Assembly: GCA_014302835.1 (NCBI GenBank)
Contig: CP060294.1
Coordinates: 4,675,067 to 4,739,066, forward strand
Length of the DNA: 64,000 nt
DNA from: Pedobacter sp. PAMC26386
GTDB lineage: Bacteria; Bacteroidota; Bacteroidia; Sphingobacteriales; Sphingobacteriaceae
Direction: 5' to 3'
The notes under the pieces are model-generated. The model was not told where the DNA came from and did no database searches. It saw only the letters and a list, made by a program, of their open reading frames with translations. Shown here piece after piece: positions 18,601 through 26,358 of the stretch. The position numbers and the translations under genes are program-made. Numbering within the stretch: the stretch's first letter is position 1; every line of letters begins with the position of its first letter.

Positions 18601-19274
18601 GTGTGATCCTGGATATGGGTATCCCGGATAAAAATGCTTATCTGACCCTGGAAACTATTAAAAAGAGCCAGGGATTGGAAAATCTTCCTATAATTATTTT
18701 TACGGGTAAAAACCTGTCTCAGGGAGAGGAACGCAGAATTAAACAGTATGCAGATTCAATTGTTGTAAAAACGGCACATTCTTATCAGCGTATTCTTGAT
18801 GAAGCAGGTCTTTTTCTTCATTTGGTGGAAGAAAAATCGGGAGAAAGCAAAACAAAAAAAGCAATAGAAGGTCTTGGAGGTCTATATGAGGTATTGCACA
18901 ATAAGACAGTATTGATTGCGGATGACGATGTGAGGAATATCTTTTCTTTGACTAAAGCACTGGAGCAGCATAAGATGAAAGTATTGGCTGCTACGGATGG
19001 AAAAGAAGCGCTGCAACTGCTTAAGGATAATCCGTCGATAGATATTGTACTTATGGACATGATGATGCCGGAAATGGACGGATATGAAAGTACCAAGGAG
19101 ATTAGAAAAATTAACGCGTTTAAACATTTACCTGTCTTGGCTGTTACTGCGAAAGCAATGATGGGGGATCGGGAAAAGTGTATAGCTGCCGGAGCATCCG
19201 ATTATATTTCCAAACCAGTGGATGTGGATCAGTTGATTTCTTTATTGCGTGTCTGGCTTTACGATAAAAATTAA
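15681..19274 (+). CDS. CHASE3/HAMP/GAF hybrid histidine kinase with three receiver domains
   Basis: Large inner-membrane sensor of 1197 residues. In order: helix about 11-33, CHASE3 extracytoplasmic domain about 34-175 (KDAETGQRGYLLTGED is characteristic), helix about 176-200, HAMP-like region to about 270, GAF about 295-433, long Gln/Glu-rich coiled coil about 440-525, HisKA with His538 (ANMSHELRTPLNS), HATPase to about 760, then three receivers. REC1 and REC3 have standard acceptor motifs (LLDIQLP, LMDMMMP). REC2 is divergent, with VEENQQ replacing the usual acidic DD pair but keeping ILDMGIP. The coiled coil and receivers suit a phosphorelay to the stand-alone receivers and CheB/CheR encoded just downstream. 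Confidence 0.93.
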   Translation: MIKRTLKNNLRFGLGLSLLLLFISSFASYVSISNLIKNSQLVSHSNSIIKHTDGVISTLKDAETGQRGYLLTGEDAFLEPYNGAKAEAILLLDTLQQETLDNSSQQVNINKLREIIDGRLGILEKTIAIKRKGGSVSIGDLLTGKAYMDNARKVIKTMQAEEQSLLVKRTANQNKLAGFTPVLILLAALLAILITIFFYRRVSSDFTARIELQEILEKTNKEIERRIQVIQDLAAQISRGDYKIRLDEVSEDGLGSLAVSLNSMAESLQYSFALLADKEWLQLGIANLNDKMVGEKNLEALANDILENIIQHTNAQVAAFYLLEEDRQLHLVGSYALLADLGKKTVKQGEGLIGQALKSGKQILVNDIPDGELTISYAAGNTKPKNIVAIPVIRDNSIVGVMEFGSLNTFSQLQLDFFNTIAINIGVAVHVAQNRKRLQDFLEETQAQAEELQAQHSELEGLNAELEAQTQKIQTSEEELRVQQEELLQSNQELEERTTLLEEKNQMIHEHNMEIQQKSEQLEQSTKYKSEFLANMSHELRTPLNSILLLSKLMSDNKELDPEYIEYAEVIQSSGQGLLGLIDEILDLSKIEAGKMKLELADISLKEVSSDMRSLFNPIAKNKQLEFKIEMDEDAPVLFTDKMRLEQILKNLLSNAIKFTAKGSVILQIKGDGTKKAIVFKVTDTGIGIPAAKQGLVFEAFQQADGSTRRKFGGTGLGLSISRELAKLLGGEIELNSTENEGSTFILTLPLDGIAADLEEENLVIYHPADHSLNEVEKPLLPERFTVNHIPQEVEDDRATIVKGDKVILIIEDDTSFAKALLTFTRKRNYKGVVAVRGDIGIELANHFKPLAILLDIQLPIKDGWQVMEELKANPFTRPIPVHIMSSLEVKKESLLKGAVDFINKPVALEHMQQIFQKLEHALSRHPKKVLIVEENQQHAKALSYFLSNHEIQTEVVNNVAESVDALHRKEVDCVILDMGIPDKNAYLTLETIKKSQGLENLPIIIFTGKNLSQGEERRIKQYADSIVVKTAHSYQRILDEAGLFLHLVEEKSGESKTKKAIEGLGGLYEVLHNKTVLIADDDVRNIFSLTKALEQHKMKVLAATDGKEALQLLKDNPSIDIVLMDMMMPEMDGYESTKEIRKINAFKHLPVLAVTAKAMMGDREKCIAAGASDYISKPVDVDQLISLLRVWLYDKN

Positions 19275-19294
19275 AAAATTACCATTTTTCAGTT

Positions 19295-19666
19295 ATGGAA
19301 AAGAAGAGAAAAGTATTAATCATAGATGACGATAACAGGAATATCTTTGCTTTAAAAGCAGTATTGAAATCGAAAGGGTATCAATGTCTTTCTGCGATTG
19401 GTGGGGAAGAAGGCTTACAGTTGCTGGAAGAGCAAAAGGACGTTGCCGTTGTATTGATGGATATGATGATGCCCGGGATGGATGGTTACGAAGCAATAGC
19501 TATCATGAGTAAAGATCCGGAGTTAAAACAGATCCCCGTAATTGCAGTTACTGCGCAGGCGATGCTTGGAGACAGGGAACGATGTATCGATGCGGGAGCG
19601 GTTGGCTATGTGTCTAAACCAATTAATGTAGATAGTTTAATAGCTCTGTTAGTTAAATATATTTAG
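19295..19666 (+). CDS. Single-domain response regulator (CheY-like)
   Basis: 123-residue receiver with no output domain. Acidic pocket VLIIDDDNRNIFAL, acceptor in VLMDMMMPGMDGYE, and VAVTAQAM and VSKPINVD for the conserved Thr and Lys. It closely resembles the third receiver of the hybrid kinase just upstream (same MDMMMP and DREKC/DRERC features), suggesting duplication of a receiver and a role as phosphate shuttle. It lies 20 bp after the kinase gene and 2 bp before cheR. Confidence 0.92.
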   Translation: MEKKRKVLIIDDDNRNIFALKAVLKSKGYQCLSAIGGEEGLQLLEEQKDVAVVLMDMMMPGMDGYEAIAIMSKDPELKQIPVIAVTAQAMLGDRERCIDAGAVGYVSKPINVDSLIALLVKYI

Positions 19667-19668
19667 AG

Positions 19669-20496
19669 ATGAATCAGGAGCTATCTGTGATTACTGATGA
19701 GCAGGTTGAGATTTTATTGGGAGATCTGCTGGAATATTATGGATATGACTTTACAGGTTATTCCAAAGCCTCTATCAAAAGGAGAATTCTCCGGTTATAT
19801 TCATTGGATAAGCAGGTAAGTTTTGCAGAATTCCGTTACAAAATAAATAATGATAATTATTATTTTAAGAGGTTTGTTGAGCAGATTACCGTAAATGTAA
19901 CGGAGATGTTCAGGGATCCGGTTTTTTTTAAAACACTGCGGGATGTTGTGCTGCCAAAATTAGGGACTTATCCTTTTATTAGAATCTGGCTGGCAGGCTG
20001 CTCAACTGGTGAAGAAGCTTATTCTATTTCTATTATACTGAAAGAGCTGAATTTACTCCATAAGTCTTTGATTTATGCGACAGATCTAAACCCTGTTGTA
20101 CTGGAAAAAGCAGCGCAGAGCATGTTCGCAATGAGTCAGATGAAACAATATTCAGAGAACTATATCTTGTCTGGGGGAACAAATGATTTTTCCAGTTATT
20201 ACACGGCAAACTACTCTTTGGCCAAATTTAGTGATGAATTAAAAAGTAAGATCATTTTTTCAACGCACAACCTGGTTTCAGATCATTCCTTTAATGAGTT
20301 TCAGCTGATTTTATGCCGGAATGTATTGATATACTTTGACAGAGACTTACAGCATAAGGTTCTGAATCTTTTTGATGAAAGCCTGGAAGGATTAGGCTAT
20401 CTTGCTTTAGGAAGTAAAGAGACACTTGATTTCTCTCCGCTTTCGAAAAATTACAAGCGGATCCCCGCAGAAAAAATCTGGAGAAAAGTAAGCTGA
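19669..20496 (+). CDS. CheR-type protein-glutamate O-methyltransferase
   Basis: 275-residue cytosolic methyltransferase. The N-terminal helical CheR domain (GYDFTGYSKASIKRRILR) is followed by the SAM-binding domain with IRIWLAGCSTGEEAYSISIIL and FQLILCRNVLIYFDRDLQHKVLNLF. CheR uses SAM to methylate receptor glutamates, but no chemoreceptor gene is in the window, so the target is unknown. Its stop codon overlaps the start of the CheB-like gene (TGATG), implying coupled translation. Confidence 0.92.
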   Translation: MNQELSVITDEQVEILLGDLLEYYGYDFTGYSKASIKRRILRLYSLDKQVSFAEFRYKINNDNYYFKRFVEQITVNVTEMFRDPVFFKTLRDVVLPKLGTYPFIRIWLAGCSTGEEAYSISIILKELNLLHKSLIYATDLNPVVLEKAAQSMFAMSQMKQYSENYILSGGTNDFSSYYTANYSLAKFSDELKSKIIFSTHNLVSDHSFNEFQLILCRNVLIYFDRDLQHKVLNLFDESLEGLGYLALGSKETLDFSPLSKNYKRIPAEKIWRKVS

Positions 20497-21059
20497 TGGG
20501 AAAGTGTGACGCATTGATCATAGGAGGCTCTGCCGGAAGTTTGGATGTACTGTTGAAAGTACTGCCCGCGCTTGAGCATACGCTTAGTTTTCCTATTATT
20601 ATCGTTGTCCACAGAAAACATGGAGCAGACTCTCTGCTGCCAGAGTTATTAGCGGGAAGGACCAGTCTGATTGTTAAAGAAATTGACGAAAAAGAACCAA
20701 TTCTTGCCGGGACAATCTATGTTGCGCCCTCGGATTATCATACGCTAATTGAAAAGGACAAGAGTTTTTCTCTCGATTATTCTGAAAAAATAAATTATTC
20801 AAGGCCGGCAATTGACGCCACCTTTCAAACTGCTGCTGAGGTTTATAAAACTAAATTGGTTTGCCTATTGCTGTCTGGTTCCAATTCTGATGGGGTAAAC
20901 GGGCTGATCAGTACGAAAGCTTGGGGCGGAATTACGGCGATTCAGGATCCTGCTACTGCGCAAGTTTCCTATATGCCACAGCAAGCTGCCATCCATGCTA
21001 AAATAGATTACACTTTACGCATTGAAGATATGGCAGAATTCATAAATTTGTTGTCCTAA
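20496..21059 (+). CDS. CheB-type methylesterase domain protein without receiver
   Basis: 187-residue catalytic CheB domain alone. The triad is visible: Ser12 in IIGGSAGSLD, His in IVVHRKHGADSLLPELL, and Asp in LLSGSNSDGVNGLI. In classical chemotaxis CheB removes methyl groups from receptors and carries an N-terminal receiver for control by CheA; that receiver is absent here. Control may come from separate receivers such as those encoded at 19295 and 21072. It overlaps cheR by one base. Confidence 0.9.
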   Translation: MGKCDALIIGGSAGSLDVLLKVLPALEHTLSFPIIIVVHRKHGADSLLPELLAGRTSLIVKEIDEKEPILAGTIYVAPSDYHTLIEKDKSFSLDYSEKINYSRPAIDATFQTAAEVYKTKLVCLLLSGSNSDGVNGLISTKAWGGITAIQDPATAQVSYMPQQAAIHAKIDYTLRIEDMAEFINLLS

Positions 21060-21071
21060 TCTAGACAATTA

Positions 21072-21440
21072 ATGGCCGAACAAAAAAAAGTGTTCATTTT
21101 TGATGATAATACTGACATACTTGAACTATGTACCTTTATTCTGGAAGACGCAGGTTATGAAATTAAGACCTCTTCTACTTCGAATAATATTATAGATCAG
21201 GTTATGGCTTATGTACCAGACATTATTTTTATGGATAACTGGTTACCTGATGTGGGGGGAATTGATGCCACCAGGGCGCTAAAAAGTGACGAGACACTTA
21301 AAAATATACCCGTTATCTACTTCTCTGCCAATAATGACGTGATGTCTCTTGCAGATCAGGCGGGCGCAGATGGTTATTTGTCGAAACCTTTCGATATTCA
21401 GGAGCTGGAAAATATCATTTTGAAACACCTTCCTGTCTAA
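21072..21440 (+). CDS. Single-domain response regulator
   Basis: 122-residue receiver with FIFDDNTDILELC, acceptor in IFMDNWLPDVGGID, Ser in IYFSANND and Lys in YLSKPFDIQEL. No output domain. It lies 12 bp after the CheB-like gene and closes the signalling block before a strong hairpin. It is less like the hybrid-kinase receivers than the regulator at 19295, so it may receive phosphate from another kinase. Confidence 0.9.
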   Translation: MAEQKKVFIFDDNTDILELCTFILEDAGYEIKTSSTSNNIIDQVMAYVPDIIFMDNWLPDVGGIDATRALKSDETLKNIPVIYFSANNDVMSLADQAGADGYLSKPFDIQELENIILKHLPV

Positions 21441-21446
21441 AATATT

Positions 21447-21494
21447 AAACCTAAAAAACCCGCCATACTTTGAGCATGACGGGTTTTTAGGTTT
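21447..21494. terminator. Terminator between the signalling block and the M49-like peptidase gene
   Basis: Long inverted repeat, 21447-21462 with 21480-21494, 15 pairs with one extra A in the left arm, between convergent genes. The arms carry both an A run and a T run, so it can act in both directions. Confidence 0.8.
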
Positions 21495-21499
21495 GATAT

Positions 21500-23191
21500 T
21501 TATTTTACGCCTAATACGTCAACTCCCTGTTCAAAAATAACATCCACAGGAATTCCTTTTTTGCTCAACCTGTCTAAGTCTGATTGCAATTCGGGGCTGA
21601 TGATGGCATTGGTTTTCTGTACTTTCTCTACTGCGGCTTTATCTCCATTTGCTTGCAGGGTAAGAATAAGGCTACTCAACTCATTCATCGCAATCTGAAA
21701 CTTCGCGAAATCTACTTTATAGGTTCCAGCTGTTGTTCTTACAAATGCACCTTTCTCTTTAAAGAAATTGAAACATTGCATATTTGCCTTTCCATGTGCA
21801 CTTGATGCGCCGAATCTTACAGATCGAAGCAAGCCCGCCATAAAAGTGGTGTAATAGGTTTTAATGTCTCCTGTCAACTCACCTTTTTTCAATAAGCCAG
21901 TAACCATATAAAGGCCCAGAATATCTGCTTTACCTTCTTCTAACCAGCTATATTGTTCTTTAAGGGCTTCTTTGACAAAACCTTTACCAGTAATTGTGTT
22001 TTTGATACCCAAGCCATGTGCTACTTCATGGAACATGACATTCGCAAAAAAGGCATCAAAGTTTATATACTGCTGCTGATCTTTATCAATCAGTTCAGTT
22101 GCAATAGGAACCAGGATCTTGTCAAATTTGGCTTTCATCGCATTTTTCAGCTGTGATCTGCGTGTGCCTTTTTTCTGCTGAATAATTTCGTCGTTCGGTA
22201 AGTTAACCGCTATTGTTTTTGAACCTGAGTTACAGTCACCCGCATAATAAACTACATCATAGGCATTAAGCTCTGAATCTGTACCAGGTCTCTCTTTTTT
22301 GTATTTTTCTGCTACTGGTAATCCTTTTTGTAATTCAGGAAGCATGCTTACATATTTAGCCAAACGCTTGCTCCATACTTTATCCTTTACCAGGACATAA
22401 GCCTCATAAGAAGTACGGGCATTAAACATCTTGTCTTCATAGTTCTCAATCGGACCAATGATGATATCCAGAATATTGGTTTTCATATCCAGCCATGCAT
22501 AATCACTGGCATTAAAATTATCATTCATCAAGGCATCAGCTCTCAGGTTCAGGTATTTTTTGAAACCCGCATCTTCTGTCATTAACGCCGCTTGTTTCAA
22601 TAAACTAGAGGCTCTTTGAAGTTCTGAGGCAAACAATACATGATAAGGAACGCTAATCAGTTTTCCTGTAGAATCTTTCTGAAGTACAGAATAGGCATTG
22701 AATTTATCTTTTAATGTAGATTTCTCTACTTCTGCTTTAGTCATGCCAGCGGGGTAAAAAGTAGCCCCTTCTGGTTTAGCTCCAATCCCGGCAATAAATG
22801 GTTTGTCACCGTTTAATCTGTCCCATGGACCATAATTTATTCTTACGAACTCTTTAGTTTTTTCATCTTTTAATCCCGCCATAAGGCTGTCACGCTGTGG
22901 ATATGCCTGTTTCCAGAACAATTCATCCATGATTTGAGCAGCCTGAATTAGCAGAGGGAGTATTTTCCGCTCGTTAGCACTCAGGGCATTCAGATTGGTT
23001 GTGAGTTTAACCGTTTCATAAATATCCAGTCTTTTGTGTACATATTCCTGTAAACTGTCTTTGATTGCACCTGGCTTCTCTGTTGTCGTAGTTGTCGCAG
23101 TCTTGTTTCCCGATGTATTAGTACAGGACCCTATGCCTGCAATGATCGAGCATCCCGCTAAAAATAAGGCTGCTTTGGTAGTTTTGTTCAT
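21500..23191 (-). CDS. M49-like (dipeptidyl-peptidase III-related) zinc lipoprotein
   Basis: 563-residue predicted lipoprotein: the lipobox GIGSC places the lipidated Cys at residue 23. The metal site is MFHEVAHGLG with a downstream EEGKADILG, the arrangement of the DPP III family (zinc His pair and Glu, then EExxA-D/E). The first motif is a five-residue HEVAH, where classical DPP III has the six-residue HEXXGH. Many relatives are called Zn-dependent hydrolase. Probable activity is release of dipeptides from peptides in the periplasm or at the surface. It is divergent from the amidase gene. Confidence 0.82.
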   Translation of the reverse strand: MNKTTKAALFLAGCSIIAGIGSCTNTSGNKTATTTTTEKPGAIKDSLQEYVHKRLDIYETVKLTTNLNALSANERKILPLLIQAAQIMDELFWKQAYPQRDSLMAGLKDEKTKEFVRINYGPWDRLNGDKPFIAGIGAKPEGATFYPAGMTKAEVEKSTLKDKFNAYSVLQKDSTGKLISVPYHVLFASELQRASSLLKQAALMTEDAGFKKYLNLRADALMNDNFNASDYAWLDMKTNILDIIIGPIENYEDKMFNARTSYEAYVLVKDKVWSKRLAKYVSMLPELQKGLPVAEKYKKERPGTDSELNAYDVVYYAGDCNSGSKTIAVNLPNDEIIQQKKGTRRSQLKNAMKAKFDKILVPIATELIDKDQQQYINFDAFFANVMFHEVAHGLGIKNTITGKGFVKEALKEQYSWLEEGKADILGLYMVTGLLKKGELTGDIKTYYTTFMAGLLRSVRFGASSAHGKANMQCFNFFKEKGAFVRTTAGTYKVDFAKFQIAMNELSSLILTLQANGDKAAVEKVQKTNAIISPELQSDLDRLSKKGIPVDVIFEQGVDVLGVK

Positions 23192-23307
23192 GGTAATTTT
23201 TTATAACGCAACTAAATTAGGAAAAATAATAAGCCGGGCATAAAGATTAACGCAATCTAATGCATTTATGTAATTATTAGTAATTTCACCGTTTATAATT
23301 ACCTATT

Positions 23308-24138
23308 ATGAGACAAATCCATTGGAGTAAAAATATTTTACTACTTAGTATGCCCGTTTTCTTCTTGGCTGCCTGTACAACAAACAAATACGCAGCGACA
23401 AATAAAATTTATAAAAATCAAGCTAAGGAATTTGGCAATATCCTAACGACGATGCCTCCTCTGAACCAAAATATTGAAACGCTACCTGCTGATCAGCAGT
23501 CTTTTGTAGGTTCTGTAAATTTCGGAATCCGTAAGCCTAATTTTATCATTATCCACCATACGGCGATGACCTCAACCGAGGGTACGATTAGAGCTTTTAC
23601 TAAGAAAGAAACGCAAACAAGCGCGCATTATATTGTTGGGAGAGACGGAAAGGTCGTACAGATGGTTAATGATTATCTGCGTGCAAATCATGCGGGTGTT
23701 GCTAAGTGGGGTAATGAATACGATTTGAATTCTTGTTCTTTAGGAATTGAACTGGATAACAATGGAAATGAGCCCTATTCTGATGCGCAAATGAATAGTT
23801 TAATAGCACTTTTGACTTCGTTAAAGAAAAAATATAATATTCCAGTATCAAATATTATCGGACATTCTGATATTGCACCGAAACGTAAACAGGATCCTAA
23901 TAAATTTCCATGGAAACAGCTTGCTGACAAAGGTTTTGGTTTGTGGTATGATGCTGTTTTGCAAATCCCACCGGTGGAATTTGATACGGCTATCGCTCTA
24001 CGGATTATCGGGTATGACGTAAGTAACATGCCTGCAGCGATAGTTGCTTTTAAACGCCATTTTGTACAGGTTGATATCAGTCCGGTTTTGACCGATGGTG
24101 ACAAAATGATATTGTACAATCTGTATAAGAAATATTAA
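23308..24138 (+). CDS. AmpD/AmiD-like N-acetylmuramoyl-L-alanine amidase lipoprotein
   Basis: 276-residue predicted lipoprotein (lipobox LAAC, Cys23) with an Amidase_2 domain that cleaves the bond between MurNAc and L-Ala in peptidoglycan or its fragments. Visible zinc-site motifs: FIIIHHTAMTS, ANHAGVAKWG and GHSDIAPKRKQDPNKFPW. The C-terminal 60 residues (IALRIIGYDVSN, VAFKRHFVQVD) resemble the small C-terminal domain of AmiD-type enzymes. Lipidation suggests an outer-membrane location facing the periplasm. Confidence 0.9.
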   Translation: MRQIHWSKNILLLSMPVFFLAACTTNKYAATNKIYKNQAKEFGNILTTMPPLNQNIETLPADQQSFVGSVNFGIRKPNFIIIHHTAMTSTEGTIRAFTKKETQTSAHYIVGRDGKVVQMVNDYLRANHAGVAKWGNEYDLNSCSLGIELDNNGNEPYSDAQMNSLIALLTSLKKKYNIPVSNIIGHSDIAPKRKQDPNKFPWKQLADKGFGLWYDAVLQIPPVEFDTAIALRIIGYDVSNMPAAIVAFKRHFVQVDISPVLTDGDKMILYNLYKKY

Positions 24139-24155
24139 AAGATAAAGATTTTTGA

Positions 24156-24193
24156 CATACCCCCCTGAATTCTATGAAATTCGGGGGGGTATG
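24156..24193. terminator. Bidirectional hairpin between the amidase gene and glnS
   Basis: 16-pair stem (24156-24171 with 24178-24193), one G-T pair, 6-base loop, built around a run of C and G. No long T tract follows on either side, so it could also serve to protect mRNA ends. Confidence 0.65.
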
Positions 24194-24195
24194 AA

Positions 24196-25857
24196 TTACT
24201 TTTTCGCTTTCGCCCAGGCGTCTTTCAAACCAACAGTTTGATTGAATACCAGGTGGTCAGTAGTAGAGTCCTTATCCAGGCAATAATATCCTTTACGGAT
24301 AAACTGATATCTTGCTTCCAGATCAGCACCAGCAAGGTAAGGTTCGATATAAGCATCCTTAATCACTTTTACACTGTCAGGGTGCAGATAATCTTTAAAA
24401 TCACCTTCTTCGCTGTCTGGAGATTCTACAGAGAATAAACGATCATAAACTCTGATCTCAGCAGTTTTAGCATGCTTAGTACTCACCCAATGGATGGTTC
24501 CTTTAACATGGATTTCACTTGTATCTTCACCACTCTTAGATTCGGGGAAGTAAGTACAATGAATTTCAGTTACATTTCCATTTGCGTCTTTTTTGAAGTC
24601 TTCACATTTTACAATGTAAGCGTTCTTCAGTCTCACCATTGTGCCAGGAGCAAGTCTGAACCATTTTTTAGCCGGTTCTTCCATGAAGTCTTCCCTCTCA
24701 ATCCAAAGTTCATTACTGAAAGGGATTTCTCTTAAACCACCTTTATCTTCAGCTTCAGGATTGTTTTCACCGATCAGGATTTCTTCTTTACCTTCAGGAT
24801 AGTTTGTAATCACTAATTTAATAGGATCCAGAACTGCCATTACCCGATTAGCTGTTTTATTTAAATGCTCACGGACACAGAATTCCAGTAAGCTGAGTTC
24901 AATCAGGTTTTCTCTTTTTGCAATTCCGATTCTTTCACAGAATTCACGGATACTTTCCGGCGTATAGCCTCTTCTTCTCAATCCGCTGATGGTAGGCATG
25001 CGCGGATCATCCCATCCGGTTACTACTTCTTCATTTACCAATTGTAACAGTTTACGTTTACTCATTACTGTATAAGTAAGGTTTAAACGGGCAAACTCAT
25101 ACTGATGTGAAGGGAATATGCCCAGTTGCGCAATAAACCAATCATACAATTCACGGTGAGAAACATATTCCAGTGTACAGATAGAGTGAGTGATTTCTTC
25201 AATACTATCACTCTGTCCATGTGCAAAATCATACATCGGATAAATACACCATTTGTTACCTGTACGGTGATGTTCTGCATGTTTAATACGATAAATAATC
25301 GGATCGCGCATCAGCATATTCGTGCTTGACATATCGATTTTAGCGCGTAGAATACAAGCGCCATCTGCCAGTTCACCGGCTTTCATACTGCTGAACAAGC
25401 TTAGGTTTTCTGCTACGCTACGGTTGCGGTATGGGCTGTCAGTTCCAGGTTCTGTTGGTGTCCCTTTAAGGGTAGCAATTTCTTCGGCAGTACTATGATC
25501 TACATAAGCAAGACCATTTTCTATTAGCTTAACTGCAAAATCATATAGGGTATCAAAATAATCCGAAGTATATAATTCATGTTTCCATTCGAAACCAAGC
25601 CACCTGATATCTTCCTGCTGGCTGTCTACATATTCAGTTTTCTCCGTCACAGGATTTGTATCATCAAATCTCAGATTTGTATAACCACCATATTTCTGGG
25701 TTAATCCAAAGTTCAGGCAAATTGCTTTAGCATGACCGATATGTAAGTATCCATTAGGCTCAGGTGGAAAACGTGTAACTAAAGTTTTGTACTTTCCACT
25801 ATTTAAATCGTTTTCAATGATCTCTTCAATAAAGTTCAATGATCTTTCCTCACTCAT
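24196..25857 (-). CDS. glnS: Glutaminyl-tRNA synthetase
   Basis: Class I synthetase of 553 residues that charges tRNA-Gln. Signatures: RFPPEPNGYLHIGHAKAI (HIGH at about 39-42), LRFDDTNP, YPMYDFAHGQSDSIEEITHSICTLEY, the KMSKS-type loop VMSKRKL, and GWDDPRMPTISGLRRRG. Two C-terminal anticodon-binding beta barrels are present. With gltX in the same window, the organism makes Gln-tRNA directly. The gene starts 20 bases past a TAACTTTG element. Confidence 0.96.
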   Translation of the reverse strand: MSEERSLNFIEEIIENDLNSGKYKTLVTRFPPEPNGYLHIGHAKAICLNFGLTQKYGGYTNLRFDDTNPVTEKTEYVDSQQEDIRWLGFEWKHELYTSDYFDTLYDFAVKLIENGLAYVDHSTAEEIATLKGTPTEPGTDSPYRNRSVAENLSLFSSMKAGELADGACILRAKIDMSSTNMLMRDPIIYRIKHAEHHRTGNKWCIYPMYDFAHGQSDSIEEITHSICTLEYVSHRELYDWFIAQLGIFPSHQYEFARLNLTYTVMSKRKLLQLVNEEVVTGWDDPRMPTISGLRRRGYTPESIREFCERIGIAKRENLIELSLLEFCVREHLNKTANRVMAVLDPIKLVITNYPEGKEEILIGENNPEAEDKGGLREIPFSNELWIEREDFMEEPAKKWFRLAPGTMVRLKNAYIVKCEDFKKDANGNVTEIHCTYFPESKSGEDTSEIHVKGTIHWVSTKHAKTAEIRVYDRLFSVESPDSEEGDFKDYLHPDSVKVIKDAYIEPYLAGADLEARYQFIRKGYYCLDKDSTTDHLVFNQTVGLKDAWAKAKK

Positions 25858-25877
25858 AAAAACTGTAAATTTATATT

Positions 25878-25885
25878 CAAAGTTA
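25878..25885 (-). promoter_or_regulatory. -7 element of glnS
   Basis: TAACTTTG on the minus strand matches TAnnTTTG, 20 bases before the start codon. Confidence 0.5.
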
Positions 25886-25936
25886 ATATAAAAGAGCTAA
25901 TTTACTTACATTTACGATGGATTATCGGTATAATTT

Positions 25937-26356
25937 ATGAGCAAAACATTAAATAGGCCTATTCGTATTTTAGTAGCCAAAGTTGGCCTGGACGGACATG
26001 ACCGGGGAGCAAAAGTGATTGCTACATCTTTAAGGGATGCAGGTATGGAGGTGATTTATACCGGTTTACGGCAAACCCCGGAGATGGTAGTTAATACTGC
26101 ACTACAGGAAGATGTGGATGCAATTGGCGTTTCTATCTTGTCGGGAGCCCACATGACTGTTTTTCCTAAAATTGTGGAGTTCATGAAACAAAAACAATTA
26201 ACGAACGTATTGCTAACTGGTGGAGGAATAATTCCTGAATCAGATATGGAGAAACTTAAAGAAATCGGTGTGGGCGAATTATTTGCACCGGGTACCACGA
26301 TGGTGACTATCGTTGATTATATTAGGGACTGGGCTAACGAACACAGAAATTTTTAA
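25937..26356 (+). CDS. Stand-alone cobalamin-binding subunit of an acyl-CoA mutase
   Basis: 139 residues matching only the C-terminal B12-binding domain of methylmalonyl-CoA mutase and relatives. The cofactor motif is complete: RILVAKVGLDGHDRGAK (DxHxxG), SILSGAHMTVFP (SxL) and LLTGGGIIP (GG). Such separate small subunits pair with a catalytic TIM-barrel subunit encoded elsewhere, for example in isobutyryl-CoA or 2-hydroxyisobutyryl-CoA mutases; none is in this window. It lies 2 bp before the enoyl-CoA hydratase gene. Confidence 0.9.
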   Translation: MSKTLNRPIRILVAKVGLDGHDRGAKVIATSLRDAGMEVIYTGLRQTPEMVVNTALQEDVDAIGVSILSGAHMTVFPKIVEFMKQKQLTNVLLTGGGIIPESDMEKLKEIGVGELFAPGTTMVTIVDYIRDWANEHRNF

Positions 26357-26358
26357 TT

